Source: Pedobacter glucosidilyticus (lineage in GTDB: Bacteria > Bacteroidota > Bacteroidia > Sphingobacteriales > Sphingobacteriaceae). From it: 64,000 nucleotides of DNA. Both the position numbers and the translations under genes were made by a program. The notes beneath the pieces were generated by a model. That model was not told where the DNA came from, did not search any database, and saw nothing but the letters and a program-made list of their open reading frames with translations. Where the stretch lies: the NCBI RefSeq assembly GCF_002483235.1, contig NZ_DLHN01000037.1, positions 87,875 through 151,874 of the forward strand, in the 5' to 3' direction. Shown here one piece after another: positions 63,812 through 64,000 of this stretch. Each line of letters starts with the position of its first letter. Position 1 is the stretch's first letter.

Positions 63812-64000
63812 GTACAACTATGATTTATATTCGTTAATTATGTAAAAAACACTTATACAAAAGAGTGCTAAAAGATTCCGTGAAAATAGATGTTTTTTTT
63901 GAAAAGCGACTTACTTTATAGGTGGAAATTCAACTTTTTTATGGAGTCTCTATAAAATATAAAAGAAATTAATTAGGGAATCCGATAATCACAAAAAAGC

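Noticed and set aside
63812..64000. T-box or Thr-rich leader peptide before thrS
   Set aside because: No ATG-started ORF of use, no T-box motif, no terminator pair, only AT-rich sequence.
1..64000. CRISPR array, IS elements or tRNA genes
   Set aside because: No evenly spaced direct repeats, no transposase ORF and no cloverleaf with GTTCGA-type arm were found on either strand by eye; a covariance search would be decisive for tRNA.

Overview
The window looks like a chromosomal piece of a Bacteroidota bacterium, most likely the family Sphingobacteriaceae (Pedobacter-like). This is inferred from four things: low GC; promoters of the TTTG / TAnnTTTG type; futalosine-pathway menaquinone genes; and family markers such as DUF4296, a Bacteroidota-type LptD, a ROK regulator and a carboxypeptidase-like TonB receptor. 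It is dominated by housekeeping genes in short, tightly packed operons. I see no phage, IS, CRISPR, rRNA or tRNA genes.

Layout. 1-9.8 kb: a cut-off sugar dehydrogenase lipoprotein, a DUF4296 lipoprotein with MutS2, then a plus-strand run (YggS, GNAT, RsiV-like lipoprotein, aspartate kinase, THUMP-like methyltransferase) and a ROK regulator. 9.8-17.6 kb: serine dehydratase with an MFS carrier, a purple-acid-type phosphoesterase, a ppk1-ppx polyphosphate pair and a histone H1-like Lys-rich protein. 17.7-21.7 kb: YajQ, a nucleoside phosphorylase, and mqnA, a histidine phosphatase and mqnE. 21.7-25.7 kb: sulfur amino acid genes, namely a trans-sulfuration enzyme, then promoter, SAM-I riboswitch, a 38-codon leader ORF ending in Cys/Met codons, metY, metX and a terminator. 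25.7-33 kb: a 2-oxoacid dehydrogenase E2, CinA and LptD facing an N-acetylmuramoyl-L-alanine amidase and MlaD. 33-37.4 kb: a frameshifted Fic gene, then PhoH, PurC, STAS and RNase Z. 37.5-42.3 kb: SAM hydroxide adenosyltransferase, a coiled-coil membrane protein, an MsbA-like ABC exporter, a beta-CASP hydrolase and a 48-aa conserved small protein. 42.4-47.9 kb: the most accessory-looking part, a five-gene operon of two surface propeller lipoproteins, a WG/Sel1/zinc-knuckle protein, a Sel1 protein and a two-TM protein, none of known function. 48-58.6 kb: serC-serA, rpe with a TonB receptor, YceI, a Tat-exported Gfo/Idh/MocA oxidoreductase, pnp and a DUF4397 lipoprotein. 58.7-63.8 kb: a hybrid histidine kinase and the classic thrS-infC-rpmI-rplT operon.

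The strongest lead is the leader of metY-metX. A SAM-I riboswitch is followed directly by a short ORF whose last eight sense codons are five Cys, two Met and one Asn. This suggests two stacked sensors of sulfur status, one for SAM and one for charged Cys/Met tRNA. Other points of interest are the probable AUU start of infC behind a rare strong Shine-Dalgarno, the Fic gene broken inside its catalytic region, the uncharacterised 42.4-47.9 kb operon with a perfect 24-bp palindrome upstream, the Lys-rich chromatin-like protein, and a 12-bp-arm inverted repeat between serC and serA.
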